DNA of 64,000 nucleotides from Parietaria judaica (Eukaryota; Streptophyta; Magnoliopsida; Rosales; Urticaceae), in contig OX940862.1 in the NCBI GenBank assembly GCA_954871525.1, positions 37,874,232-37,938,231 of the forward strand, in the 5' to 3' direction. The notes under the pieces are model-generated. The model had not been told where the DNA came from and searched no databases. It saw nothing but the letters and a program-made list of their open reading frames with translations. Of this stretch, positions 23,739 through 35,147 are shown one piece after another (the first letter of the stretch is position 1; each line of letters opens with the position of its first letter). The translations under genes were made by a program, and so were the position numbers.

Positions 23739-26330
23739 TGTTGGAAATCGGTGGTATCAGTCCGACTTCATTACCACGATTATAGCCTCCGAGGCGTCCC
23801 GATAACATTTAAAAAATTATTTTAAAGCGGAAATCTTGTTACCGGATCGACGACACGGATATCCGGTAATAATCATTTCGTTAAGATCTGATAAATATAT
23901 CGAATTTAATATTTCATAATCATTATTAATAATCTAGTCAAATAGGAAATAAATAGAAAGCAGTAAATGGTTGCATTTATTGACCCAATGCATAAGGTCG
24001 TACCTCAGTTGACGATTCCGGCTGCGCGTTCTGACTTGGGCAGGGCTCCGCCGGTGCTGAGGGAAACTCCCGTGATCTTCCGGGATATTATCCTGGACTC
24101 CCCGTACCTAAGCGTGGGCTTCGCCGGCAGGACTCCGTCGCAAAATTTAGCTGACGGTTCTTTTAAAGATACCGGAGAAAAATATCTCCTAAGCCGAACC
24201 AGAAGAGAGATCAGAAGAAGAAAACTCGCAGACCCTTAAAAGAGAGGGAGAGCTCGAGTTTTTGCTCTGGGGAAGGTGTGTAAAATGTGTAGAATGAGCC
24301 TCCTATTTATAGGCTCAAGCTGTAACCGATTTGGAGATTTTTCCTCCCTTTATTCGAATTTATTAAATTAAATATGATTAATTATTTCAATCAAATGGTC
24401 CATATTCAATCTCATCTAAATCCAATGGATATAATTAATCAGGGATTTAATTAAATAATAATACATGATAAGATCAAAATATTTAATCTTATCATCATAT
24501 TAATAAAATTTGAATTATATTATATATACATATTAAAATTCGAATTTGTTTATGATTATCTAGATCCAATGGTTAAAATTAAATCTTAAACCAATCCAAT
24601 GGATCAAATCAATTAGGGATAAAGTCAAATGCCCTAGGGTTTCATGAAACCCTAATTCGAACTCTTATCCGTAATATTATTCGAATTATATTTAGGGTTC
24701 AAATCAATTATCTCAATCCAACAATTGATATTAAATCATAACCGATCCAATGGATTAAATTGATTTTTGGGTTTTGCCAAAATACCAAAACATTAGGTAC
24801 TTATGCCGCAAATATAAAACATCCAATTCTCATATTCGAGTTTAGCTAGGGTTTGTATTCTCCAAACCCTAATTCGAATTTACACATGTAATAATATATA
24901 AATATTAATTATTAATTAGATATTAATTATTAAATCCAAATAATTAAATTATATTAATAAAACTTATATCAATATCACACATTAAATGTCATGGTGCCAC
25001 ACCATCATTTAAATTCGTGACGTGTGATTTAATTTCATAGTTTATCGAACCGATTCATAAACTTAGAAAATCCATAAATCACTAACCGTAAGTCTGAATG
25101 ACTTGGTTCAAAAAGCAAAGTTGCTTAAAATTTAATTTAAAACAATGTGGTGCTGTTAGAAAATCTAAATTATAATTTTCTTTTTATCAGTTAATTCCGT
25201 GTACCAAAATATAGTACTTTTGCCACGCTGACGATAAAACTATCTGACGTCTGACACAGACCTGTCAGTTTTATAAGACGAGCCAAATGATTAAAAATTA
25301 TCCAGAATGTATTTTAATCACGTACGTATCATCCGTTACGGAGCTATCCCGGGGACCATGGACCTGTATCACTTAAGCTCCAACGAACTGCTAGTTGTTC
25401 GTCAAACCTCGAAGTGATTCATTCCACTATAGACCCGAGGCTGCACTCTTTAGTGATATGGTATATATTATTCCCTTATAACAGCAGGGTGTCCATTGAT
25501 ACAATCAAATTCGGGTTATTGTCCTTTCACTTGATGACTCACACATGAGCAGGCGGTTTTTACCGTAATGCCCCTCATTGCATTTTCATCCTTGACTCAG
25601 TTAGTAATATTATGAGCAACCCACTTATGGTTTCGATTTATAAGTTGCGCACGGGTACCTCTCACTTCTCACCACTGACAACCAAGGGAATCATCTTGAC
25701 TCTGAAGAGAGCTGTGTGATGCCCATGTCTATGATCAAGCTATCCTTATTACTGACTATCATGTTCCCAAAATAATAGTGTTGGGAACAGCGGTAATATC
25801 TTGTGTTCTTTAACGGTTAAATCAAAGAACAATCAAGCCAGTAGCTCGGACTCATGATCACTTAGGACTTAGAACTAATATCCATTTGATCATCATTTTG
25901 TGACTCAACTACAACTTATCGTTGACGGTCTTATATGATAATTTCTTGAGTTTAAGTCAGGTCCAGTCCAGTATTAAGACGCTTCATACTTAATGCACTT
26001 CTAGTGAGTGTGACACACACATAATCGAGAATAGGATTGTCACTTAGTCACATTAATGACCTTACACGATTAATGGGCTCCCACCCAGTTAATCAGGTCA
26101 CAGACGTTTTAAGTTCATTTATTATGATTATTAATTCTTCCCCATATCGACTCTGTTGTGATAATAATAACATAATTGCATCCTTTATGAACTAAGGAAT
26201 CAAACATTCTATTTTACTCTACCAGAAACTATAATAAGATTAACATAATAAGCATCATCTTTATTCAACGACTTGTCATAATCTTTTACAAATGGATAAA
26301 TATCTTGTTTAAGGACACATATTTCCAACA
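23739..26330 (-). mobile_element. Large solo LTR (about 2.6 kb)
   Basis: The block begins TGTTGGAAAT and ends ATTTCCAACA, a perfect 10-base inverted terminal match of LTR type. Flanks CACAT (23734-23738) and TACAT (26331-26335) agree at 4 of 5 positions. On the minus strand TATAAATAG at 24303-24311 followed by a C-rich leader is a likely promoter. No gag or pol frame is present. Only about 19 bases separate it from the GC-rich LTR on its left. It could alternatively be a short non-autonomous LTR element whose own LTRs I failed to separate. Confidence 0.6.
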
Positions 26331-26421
26331 TACATATCATTTAAAATCAAAATATACAATATTGAAAGTGATTATTTAACTCATTATTTTCGGGTTTAAT
26401 AATTTGCTTGCTGGCGGACTC

Positions 26422-27004
26422 TGTTGGTTCCCGATGGGAATGGATCTGCCAAAAAGAAGAATACGAAGAACAAAAGAAAAAGAAAGCAAGAAAACTTTAG
26501 GCGAAAAAGCTTCTCGGATTAATCGAATCGCAAATATGAGTTTCAAGAAAATAAACACTAACTCTAGTATTTATATGAGACCAGAAAAACGAAACCCTAG
26601 CTAAAACTTCCTAAGATAGACGCAATTTTATCTTTACAATTTACAATCGAATCCTAACAAAATCAAGAAACCAAATCGTATCAAATCTCTAAACTTGCTC
26701 CTCAAGTTTAGCTTCTGGTCGTATGTTCCTAGCAGGGCTGCTAGGCTCTCTTTCTGCTCGTGGAACTCCTGCTAGGAGTTCTTCTGGTAGGGGCATCTCT
26801 GGTAGGAGCATTCATGGTCGGGTCCATTCCTGCTACGAAGATTCTCTTGTCGGACCCATCTCTTGGGGGAAGTTCTCTGGTGGGAGAACTCCTGCTAGGA
26901 AGATCTCTGCTCGGGTTCTTCTCTGCTAGGGAAAGCTCTAGTGGGAAAATCCCTGGTTGGGAAATCTCTGCTAGGAGTTGAGCCAAGTCAAGCTTAAACT
27001 CACA
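26422..27004 (-). mobile_element. Solo LTR of the same copia family as the element at 29359-34816
   Basis: A 583-bp sequence starting TGTTGGTTCC and ending CTTAAACTCACA, flanked by perfect GACTC repeats (26417-26421 and 27005-27009). It is clearly homologous along its length to the two copia LTRs further right, including the GTCGTATGTTCCTAGCA block and the repeat-rich CTCTGGT-type region, but more diverged. The internal region is absent, as expected after recombination between two LTRs. Confidence 0.88.
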
Positions 27005-27009
27005 GACTC

Positions 27010-29358
27010 ACCATGAAATTTTGACTTGATGAGATTTTGCAGTCAAAATCTGGTAATTAATTGGCACCTTTTTTATTAGCTTGCTTATTACATGTTCTCA
27101 AAATGTATACAATTGTTAATGTAAATATAATTACATTTAGATTATTTTTTTAAAGATTTATAATTTGATAATATAAACTTTTTTATTTTATAAAAGCACA
27201 AGTGAAATATTATAAGAAGAAACACAAGATTTTTTTTTTAATTGAACAGTGATCATTCGTCGCTGAGTAATTGATATATTCATAATTTTTTTGTAAAATT
27301 TAATATATATATATATATCTTTATTTAACCGTCAACATAAACCGGACTATCAATATTCAATCAGTATCGACGTTGACGGGTTAAAGCAATCCGCTATAGA
27401 TGATTGATTAGGGTTTTAGCCATGGAGTTAGGATTTGAAGATGGAACACATTTTCCCTTTGAAGAGGACATGAAACAGTGTAAGTGTATGTGCATGGAAT
27501 GAAGAGCCTCCACGTACTCACTAGAGAAGTCAATCAATCTGTTTATTGATGTATTATATTACATGGTTGATCATTTGTCGATGATATTGACATGACGTGT
27601 GCATTAAATATTGTTCCATATGTTCGCTCAAGTATTTATTCCGATAATAATTTCATACATATCCATAGCTATATATGTTTGCTTCTCGGGCACAAATCAA
27701 GTAATATTAAATCGGCATGTTTAATCACATAAGTCCCTGTATACACGCTTTATCCTTAGAGCCCTAATCGTCATATAATATTATAAATGGCCCAGCTGGA
27801 ACCTAGTATGCATTTATCGTAATATGACTATATTTATAACTCATATCCCATGTATGACACTTACTCTGAAATAGTAATTATATGTATATTAATTTTTTAA
27901 TTAATACTTAGTTAATTAATTATTTTAGTAATATAAAAATTCTCTAGTCTCACATTATTTATTTATGAAAATTATACTAATACGTGTATATATATATAAT
28001 ATGGGCTGTCATGTGGACTAGCTAGCTAGGTAAATACATTTGACCAAGGTGATTGTATAATATTGTGGTGATAATTTATTTAGGTTAAAGGAATATTATG
28101 AATCATCAAAATAAATCCAACAAAGAAAATCAAAGTCAGTACATTATTAAGATATGTATCCAAGACTAACTGTTTTGTGTTTGAAAACACATAAAACGAA
28201 GTGAAATCCGAATGGTTAGAGGAATCACGTTTCTATAAAATAAGAATATAGATTTAGAGAGATCAGAGAAGGAGAAAAAAAAAAAGTCAATCAATGGGAT
28301 TTATTCATTAATAGCTTCTATGGCACAATCTAAGCTCCAACATCGTGATTTTTTTTTAGTTTTTTTACAGCTATGATTGTTTTCTATGCACATAATTTTT
28401 TATTTTATTTTTTGTATTAAATATGATATTATGTATATAGCCGGATTTATATATTATCAGGGAATTTGAAGAATTGTTAATGGATGTTATTTTTATGCTC
28501 TCTCCTCAATTTCCAATCACATCGATGCATTACTTGTACAAAACAATTTCTTGCATCTTCAAGCCATCGATGCGAATCTCTTTGATATAGCTTTAATTTC
28601 TCTTTATATAATCTACGTAAAGGAAAAACAAATAATTTTCGAATGCTGAAAGAAGATACTTAAAGCGTTAAATGGCTGTAGCTTTGTTGACAATTTAACA
28701 CAAACATATACAATATTCATATCATATTTAGTTATTGATCTTGTTCTTGAAGTTTGTTGAAAACGCAATTCCTTACGAAATCTATTAATAAAAGCCACTT
28801 TTTACGATAAAGAGCAATAGAAGATGATAAGGCATATAAATTTCTGTCGATGTAGATTTTGACTTGTGTGAAAGAAGTTATTATTAAGAACGTGGCATAT
28901 ATAGGGTATCTTTAAAAAAAATAAAAAAATAAATAAAAAACTACAAGCTAGTAAAATATTTTGAGACACAACTTTTCTTTAGTAGATATTAATAGCGCCA
29001 TTATTTCCACTCTTTCTATATTGTACTTTCAGAAAATGTTTAGGCATTGAATTAGAAATTAACCCTGAAAAAATCTATATCATGAAAAAGTAGAACATGT
29101 ATATATATATAATTAATTAAAATGGAGGGGAAGAATAGAAACTAAATGAGCGAGTACAACCTTTTTCTTTTAACCCTAAAAGTGTGTTACTTTTTGTGTT
29201 TCTCAAAAGCAAAAATACATGGTCATGACTCACAACAGCTACACAAAAAGTTTGTCAATTATAAGGATACTTGCAACATAAGTTCCTATGTTGTTATTTT
29301 CTCAAGCTTTTCTCTAAAACAGATTAGATTTTCCAAATCGAATATGTTAAGGATACCG
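27010..29358. other. AT-rich intergenic stretch
   Basis: Short (AT)n runs near 27304-27318 and 27991-27999. No gene or bounded repeat recognised between the solo LTR and the full-length copia element. Confidence 0.4.
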
Positions 29359-29922
29359 TGTTGGTTCCAATTAATGGATCTGCAACCAAAGAACACGAAG
29401 AACAAAGGAAGAAGAAAGCAAGAAGAACTTTGGGAGAAAGAGCTTCTCTGATTAATCGAATGCAATAATAATGGAGGTACAAAAATTGACCACTAACACT
29501 AGTATTTATAGGAGAAACTAGAAAGCTAAACCCTAGCTAAACTTCCTAAAATAGACTCACTCAAATCTTTACAATTTATACGTTTCCTAATTAGAATGGG
29601 AAACCAAATCGTATCAAATCTGCAAACTTGCTCATCAAGTTTGGCTTCTGGTCGTATGTTCCTAGCAAGCCTGCTAGGGTGTAGTTCTGCTCGGGGAAAT
29701 CATGGTAGGAGATCTTCTGGTAGGAACATTCCTGGTCGGGTCCTTTCCTGCTCGGGGAAGTGTCTGGTCGGACCCATCTCTGGTGGGGAGTTCTCTGGTG
29801 AGAGAACTTCTGCTAGGAAGATCTCTGCTCGAGCTCTTCTCTGCCCGGGCAAGCTCTGGTGGGGAAATCCCTGGTGGGGGAATCTCCACTAAGAGTTGAG
29901 CCAAGTCAGGCTTAAACTCACA
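29359..29922 (-). repeat. 3' LTR of the copia element
   Basis: 564 bp, TGTTGGTTCC to AACTCACA in plus orientation. It carries TATAAATAC on the minus strand at about 29512-29520 and a degenerate repeated motif region at 29640-29895. Confidence 0.93.
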
Positions 29923-29933
29923 TTCTCCCCCGT
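29923..29933 (-). other. Polypurine tract
   Basis: Minus-strand ACGGGGGAGAA directly abuts the 3' LTR, the normal plus-strand priming site of an LTR retrotransposon. Confidence 0.75.
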
Positions 29934-32900
29934 AAGCTTGACTTGAGCTGAGGTTCTTCACACCGAGCAGCTCTCTCATCTCCGCGAACTTAACTCTTGC
30001 TAGAGCCTTGGTGAGTAGGTCTGCTCGCTGCTCCTTCGTGCTGAAAAACTCAACAATGATCTTCCGCTTCTCCACACACTCGCGAATGTAATGATATCGA
30101 GTGTCTATGTGTTTGCTCCGACCATGAAACACTGGGTTATTCATTAGCGCTATTGCGGACTTGTTGTCCACGTAGAGTGTAACTGGCTTCTGCTCGTCTC
30201 CAGTCACTTCACTCAGAATTCCCCTCAGCCACATAGCTTGACATGCTGCTGCGGTGGCTGCCATAAACTCCGCTTCACACGAAGATAAAGCTACTGTCTT
30301 CTGCTTCTGAGATTGCCAAGTGATCAGGTTCCGACTAGCTCTTCTGCTCCCTTGCCTCCTCCATACTGAATCCCATAGTCTGTCGTTCCGTTCACGTAGC
30401 GCAAAATCTGCTTCGCGGCCTGCTGGTGTGTGCTTGTGGGCTTCTCCATGAATCGACTGACTATCCCGACTGCGTGAGAAATTTCTGGTCGGGTGTGGGT
30501 GAGATACCACAGACACCCGATCACGCGTCTGTACTCCGTGGGATCCGCTTTTCTCCCTTCAGCATCCTTCCCGAGCTGGAGCTTCGCCTCCAACAGATAC
30601 TTGCTCGGGTTGCAATCCGCCATCTCGAACTGCTTGAGGATCTTCTTCGCATATGCCGATTGCTTCAGCGTAATGCAATCTTTCTTCTGCTCTACCTCAA
30701 TACCAAGGTAGTAAGAAAGTAGTCCAAAGTCACTAATCTCGAACTCGGCCATCATTTGCTTCTTGAATCCTTCTACTCCTCCTGAGCTGGATCCTGTGAC
30801 TATCAGGTCGTCCACATAAACTCCGACGACCAGGACTTCTTCCTTGTTGCTCCTGGTGTATACTGCCTGCTCCCTGGAGCACTTTGTAAATCCAAGACTC
30901 TTCAGGCTCTTGTCGAGGCGAATGTTCCATGCCGTTGGAGCTTGACGTAGCCCGTATAAAGCCTTGGAGAGCTTGTACACCTTCTTCTCCTTGCCCTTGA
31001 CGCCAAAACCTTCAGGTTGACTGACGTAGACTTCTTCCTCGAGGTCACCGTTTAAGAATGCTGATTTGACATCCATGTGGTGGATTTCCCATCCTCGATG
31101 TGCTGCTAGGGCTAGGATGAGTCTGATCGTGTGTAGTCTTGCCACGGGAGCAAAGAATTCCTCGAAGTCAACTCCTTGCTTCTGTACGTAGCCTTTGGCT
31201 ACCAGCCTTGCTTTGTGCTTTAGGACATTCCACTCGGTGTCCTTCTTCAGCTTGTAGACCCACTTCAAGCCAATGGGGTTCTGACCTTTGGGCAGGTCGA
31301 TGAGCTCCCATGTCTTGTTCTTCTCGATCGACTCCAGCTCATTCTCCATTGCCTCTTGCCATTCACGCTCGCTTGCTGCCTCTAGGTAGTTGGCGGGCTC
31401 CTCGGCGCACAACAAAGAAAACTCTTCTAAGTTCATCTCCACTTCCTGAGACTCTTCGTAGACTTCTCCTAGGGGACGAAATCCTCGTGGGCCATCCTTG
31501 ATTGACGAGTCTCCTGAGTTTGACGAACTTGTTCTGCTCGGGCTGGGTGTTCTGGGTGTGCCCGGGAAGGAATCTCTGGTAGGACTACCAGAGCTGGTAG
31601 GAGTATTTGAGCTGGTGGGAGTACTGGAGCTGGTGGGGGTACCCGAGCTGGATGAGCTGGTAGGGTTACCCGAGCTGGTGGAGGTACCCGAGATGGATGA
31701 GCTGGTAGGGTTACCTTCCTGCTCAGCAACGTCTTCTTCTTCGACTTCGAACTTCACCGAGTTCTGCTCGGGGTCTCCATTCTCGTCGCGCCAATCCCAC
31801 TTCTTCTCTTCCTCGAACACGGCATCTATGCTCACCTGGATCTTGCCGCGTCGAGGGTCAAAGAGTCTGTGTGCCTTGCTTCCATCTTCAACACCAAGGT
31901 ATACCATTGTCAGACTCCTATCATCGAGCTTCATGAAATGGGGACCAACGGTCTTCACATGTGATGTGCACCCAAATGCTCTTAAGTGCTCTAAGTGGGG
32001 TTTCTTCCCATTCCACGCCTGGTAGGGAGTGTGCTCTCCTAGCTTCTTCGTTGGCAAACGGTTTAGCAAGTAGACCGCGTGTCTAACTGCTTCTCCCCAA
32101 AACCTCGCTGGTACTTGCATGCTCTTTAACAAGCTTGTTGCTGTATCCATCACTGTGCGATTTCTTCTCTCCACCACACCGTTCTGCTTTAGGTGGCGCT
32201 CGACTCCTTCTTCATCGCAGAACTCTCCGAACTGCTGGGATGTGAATTCTCCACCTCTATCTGTTCTCAAAACCTTCATCTTGTGTTCTGACCCATTCTC
32301 CACGAGCCTCTTGAACTTCTTGAAGACTTCAAAGGCTCCACTCTTCTCCTTGAGCGTGTAGATCCACATCCAGCGACTGTAGTCGTCAACAAGTAGTAGG
32401 AAGTACTTGCTTCCGGCTAGAGTTGCTGGAGTGATTGGGCCGCAGAAGTCCGCATGCACTAGTTGGAGAGGTCGATCTGCTCGAAACTTGGCCTTGATAG
32501 GAAATGACACTCTAGCCTGTTTAGCGCTGATGCAGCATTCGCATAGCTGGTTGGGGTGTTCAATCTTGGGAACCCCAAAGGCCATCTCCTTCTCGCCTGT
32601 CATCTTGAGCGCGTATAAGTTCACGTGCCCGAGTCTCGCATGCCACAACCAGGCCGGGTCTGCTAGGGATGCCATTAGGCAGACGGGCTGGCCTGTCTCC
32701 AGGAGAATTTTGTACAACCTGTTCGGCGTTCTTCTCACCTTCATTAACATGTCGCCACCTTTGTTCGATATCTTCAGATAGGGACCAGACATCACCACTG
32801 TGTTGCCGATTTCTGTCATCTGTCCGATGCTGATGATGTTACTCTTCAGTTTTGGGATGTAGTACACGTGAGTCATGAGGCGCTGGTCCCCGTTCTTGCA

Positions 32901-33119
32901 CACGAACAGGATAAACCCTCTGCCTCTAATTTCAACGATTGAGCCATCGCCGAATTTCACGTTGCCAGTGACTTTTTCATCGAGCTCCTCAAACTTAGCT
33001 CGGTGTCCCGTCATGTGGTTGCTCGCGCCGTTGTCTAGGTACCAGACATCGGTAGAGACTTTCTGCTCTCCGTCAACAAGGAGGTTTGCAATAACCTTGT
33101 CCTCGATCAGGAAAACCAT
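29934..33119 (-). pseudogene. copia pol: protease, integrase, RT, RNase H, broken
   Basis: A long open frame from 33119 to 30324 (931 codons) continues, in a different frame, to about 29970. In order it shows a protease-type motif ([10 protein letters not shown]), the integrase zinc region (HARLGHVN, then CECC), the integrase core ([23 protein letters not shown]), a Ser/Thr/Pro-rich linker (encoded about 31530-31730), RT ([12 protein letters not shown] encoded at 30807-30818) and RNase H (SSCEAEFMA, YVDNKSAIALM, KHIDTRYH). Two lesions are visible. Near 32188-32192 the integrase core is shortened, leaving 29 residues between the second Asp and Glu of the DDE triad instead of the usual 35. Near 30329-30332 a deletion with frameshift joins the RT connection directly to the middle of RNase H, removing the segment with its first catalytic Asp. 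RT itself looks intact. Confidence 0.92.
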
Positions 33120-34223
33120 CTCTGAGCTGGTCTGGTCTCTGGTCTCTGCTCGGATTCCGACCAGGTCTGCTCTCTGGTCTCCGGGCAGGTCTGCTCTCTT
33201 TCGCCTACGAGGATCATCTCCTCGTCTTCTTGTCCGTCTAGGCTCACGTCCTGTTTGGCAAACATCAGGGCCGGCTGGTCTTCATCGAATCTCATCAGAT
33301 TTGCTTCCTCTTTGTGGTTCCTGCTGCGACACTCTGAAGCAAAGTGCCCGAGCTTCTGACAATTGTAGCACTTGACTGTGCTCTTGTCTCTCCTGGTCGT
33401 ACTTTCCTGACAGGGTGCACCACTGCCGCGACCTCGCGTGTCTCGACCTCGCCCTCGTCTACGACCTGTACCATGTCCTCGGCTGTCTCCGCCGTAGTTA
33501 CTCCGACCAGAAGAACTGGAAGAGAATTCTGCTCCCCCGCTTTTCTTCTGTCTGACCGTCCACTCTTCATGCGTGAGGAGGAGGCGCTTCTCCTCTTCTC
33601 TATCACCATATCCACGAAGTCTCTCGTCGTGGGTTTTGAGGCGACCGACAACCTCCTCTACCGTCATGGTCTTGAGGTCGCCTAACTGCTCAATCGATGT
33701 CACGATTTGCATGTACCTGTGTGGCACGGCTCGTAGGAATTTTTGTGACAACGGTGGTCTCCTCCACCTTGTCTTCTATCGAGCAGATACCAGTAACAAT
33801 GGACGTGAGTTTCATGGCAAAGTCATCAATGGACTCACCTTCCCTCATCCGAATAAACTCGAATTCTCTTTTCAAGGTTTGAACCTTTGCATCTTTGACG
33901 CGATCTGCGCCCATGTGAATGGTTCGAAGCGTCGCTCACGCCTCCTTTGCGGAATCCTTCTCCGATATCAAGAAAAGGACGTCTTCCGGAACTCTTTGAT
34001 AGATGGCGGCGAGTGCCATCCTCTCGTTGCGCCCTTCGACATCGCTGCCTTCTATAGCCTCCCAAACACTTTGCGCCTGCAAATTCACTCGCATCTTCAA
34101 CGCCCAAACCGAGTAATTGCTCTTCGTGAGCATCGGATAATGGAGCGTCACGCTTCCCTCTTTTGATCCGATCTTCGTCGCCGTCGTCAATTCTCCTCTG
34201 GTGGATTCGCTTTGTGAGGACAT
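33107..34223 (-). pseudogene. copia gag, broken by a stop codon and a frameshift
   Basis: The capsid region starts at MSSQSESTRGE (34223), includes NYSVWALKMR, and ends with a zinc knuckle CYNCQKLGHFASEC encoded near 33325-33370. An in-frame TGA at 33936-33938 interrupts the frame between residues KEA and ATLRT, where the family normally has Trp. A one-base frame shift lies at about 33740-33752, just before KFLRAVP. Near 33100-33190 the frame also shifts relative to pol. The region just upstream of pol is rich in short Glu/Gln/Thr-type repeats, where small indels are likely. Confidence 0.88.
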
Positions 34224-34238
34224 CTACTCTGGCACTGT

Positions 34239-34250
34239 GCTCCGATACCA
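34239..34250 (-). other. Primer-binding site for initiator tRNA-Met
   Basis: Minus-strand TGGTATCGGAGC, two bases from the 5' LTR, matches the usual plant copia site TGGTATCAGAGC except for one base. Confidence 0.85.
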
Positions 34251-34252
34251 CT

Positions 34253-34816
34253 TGTTGGTTCCAATTAATGGATATGCAAGCAAAGAACACGAAGAACAAA
34301 GGAAGAAAAAAGCAAGAAGAACTTTGGGAGAAAAAACTTCTCTTATTAATCGAATGCAATAATAATGGAGCTACAAAAATTGACCACAAACACTAGTATT
34401 TATAGGAGAAACTAGAAAGCTAAACCCTAGCTAAACTTCCTAAAATAGACTCAATCAAATCTTTACAATTTATATGTTTCCTAATTAGAATGGGAAACCA
34501 AATCGTATCAAATCTCCAAACTTGCTCCTCAAGTTTGGCTTCTGGTCGTATGTTCCTAGCAAGCCTGCTAGGGTGTAGTTCTGCTCAGGGCAATCTTGGT
34601 AGGAGCTCTTCTGTTAGGAACATTCCTTGTCGGGTCCATTCCTGCTCGGGGAAGTCTCTGGTCGGACCCATCTCTGGTGGGGAGTTCTCTGGTGGGAGAA
34701 CTTCTGCTAGGAAGATCTCTGCTCGGGCTCTTCTCTGCCTGGGCAAGCTCTGGTGGGGAAATCTCTGGTGGGGGAATCTCTGCTAGGAGTTGAGCCAAGT
34801 AAGGCTTAAACTCACA
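34253..34816 (-). repeat. 5' LTR of the copia element
   Basis: 564 bp, same ends and length as the left LTR, about 95% identical by eye. As the upstream LTR on the minus strand it holds the element's promoter. Confidence 0.93.
34396..34404 (-). promoter_or_regulatory. TATA box of the copia 5' LTR
   Basis: Minus-strand TATAAATAC; the same box occurs in the other LTR and in diverged form in the solo LTR. It is the probable start signal for the retrotransposon RNA. Confidence 0.55.
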
Positions 34817-35147
34817 TACCGTATAGAAAACATACATGAGACTATAATAAGATTTAAAAAAAAATTGAGTAGTTTTTGTTGTTAATTTATTTTAAAGTGA
34901 AACCTCATAATATTTAAGGTGGTATCATAACTCATTATGCTCATTGGTCTAAAAACAACAAGATCCGGCCAAAATGAGGGAGCCAGGAGATGTATCATCT
35001 TGAAGAAACATAGTAAGGATCTCACAAAAAAAAAAAATATACACGCGGAGTTAATAAAGTTTGAAAAGGTCTTGATTTACTTTCTTCATTGCTATTTTAA
35101 AATAAAATCTTAAGATAATCAGCAAAATAATTTGGTGTGTTCCAAAG

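Larger units (their letters stand above)
29359..34816 (-). mobile_element. Full-length but defective Ty1/copia LTR retrotransposon
   Basis: The 5458-bp element is flanked by a perfect 5-bp target duplication TACCG (29354-29358 and 34817-34821). It has two LTRs of 564 bp (29359-29922 and 34253-34816), a primer-binding site next to the right LTR and a purine tract next to the left LTR, so it is transcribed on the minus strand from the right LTR. Between them lie gag, protease, integrase, reverse transcriptase and RNase H in copia order. By eye the LTRs differ at about two dozen positions (roughly 95% identity), so the insertion is not very recent. Nonsense, frameshift and deletion lesions make it non-autonomous. 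Confidence 0.95.

Noticed and set aside
22042..26330. A novel gene cluster in the non-AT-rich region
   Set aside because: LTR-type ends, target-site repeats and minus-strand TATA boxes explain it as retrotransposon LTRs; no conserved protein is present.
26404..26604. Lys/Arg-rich plus-strand frame
   Set aside because: Lies in the solo LTR; the same sequence in the full-length copia LTRs is non-coding.
31498..32025. 175-codon plus-strand frame
   Set aside because: Antisense shadow of copia pol, mainly of the repeat-encoded linker.
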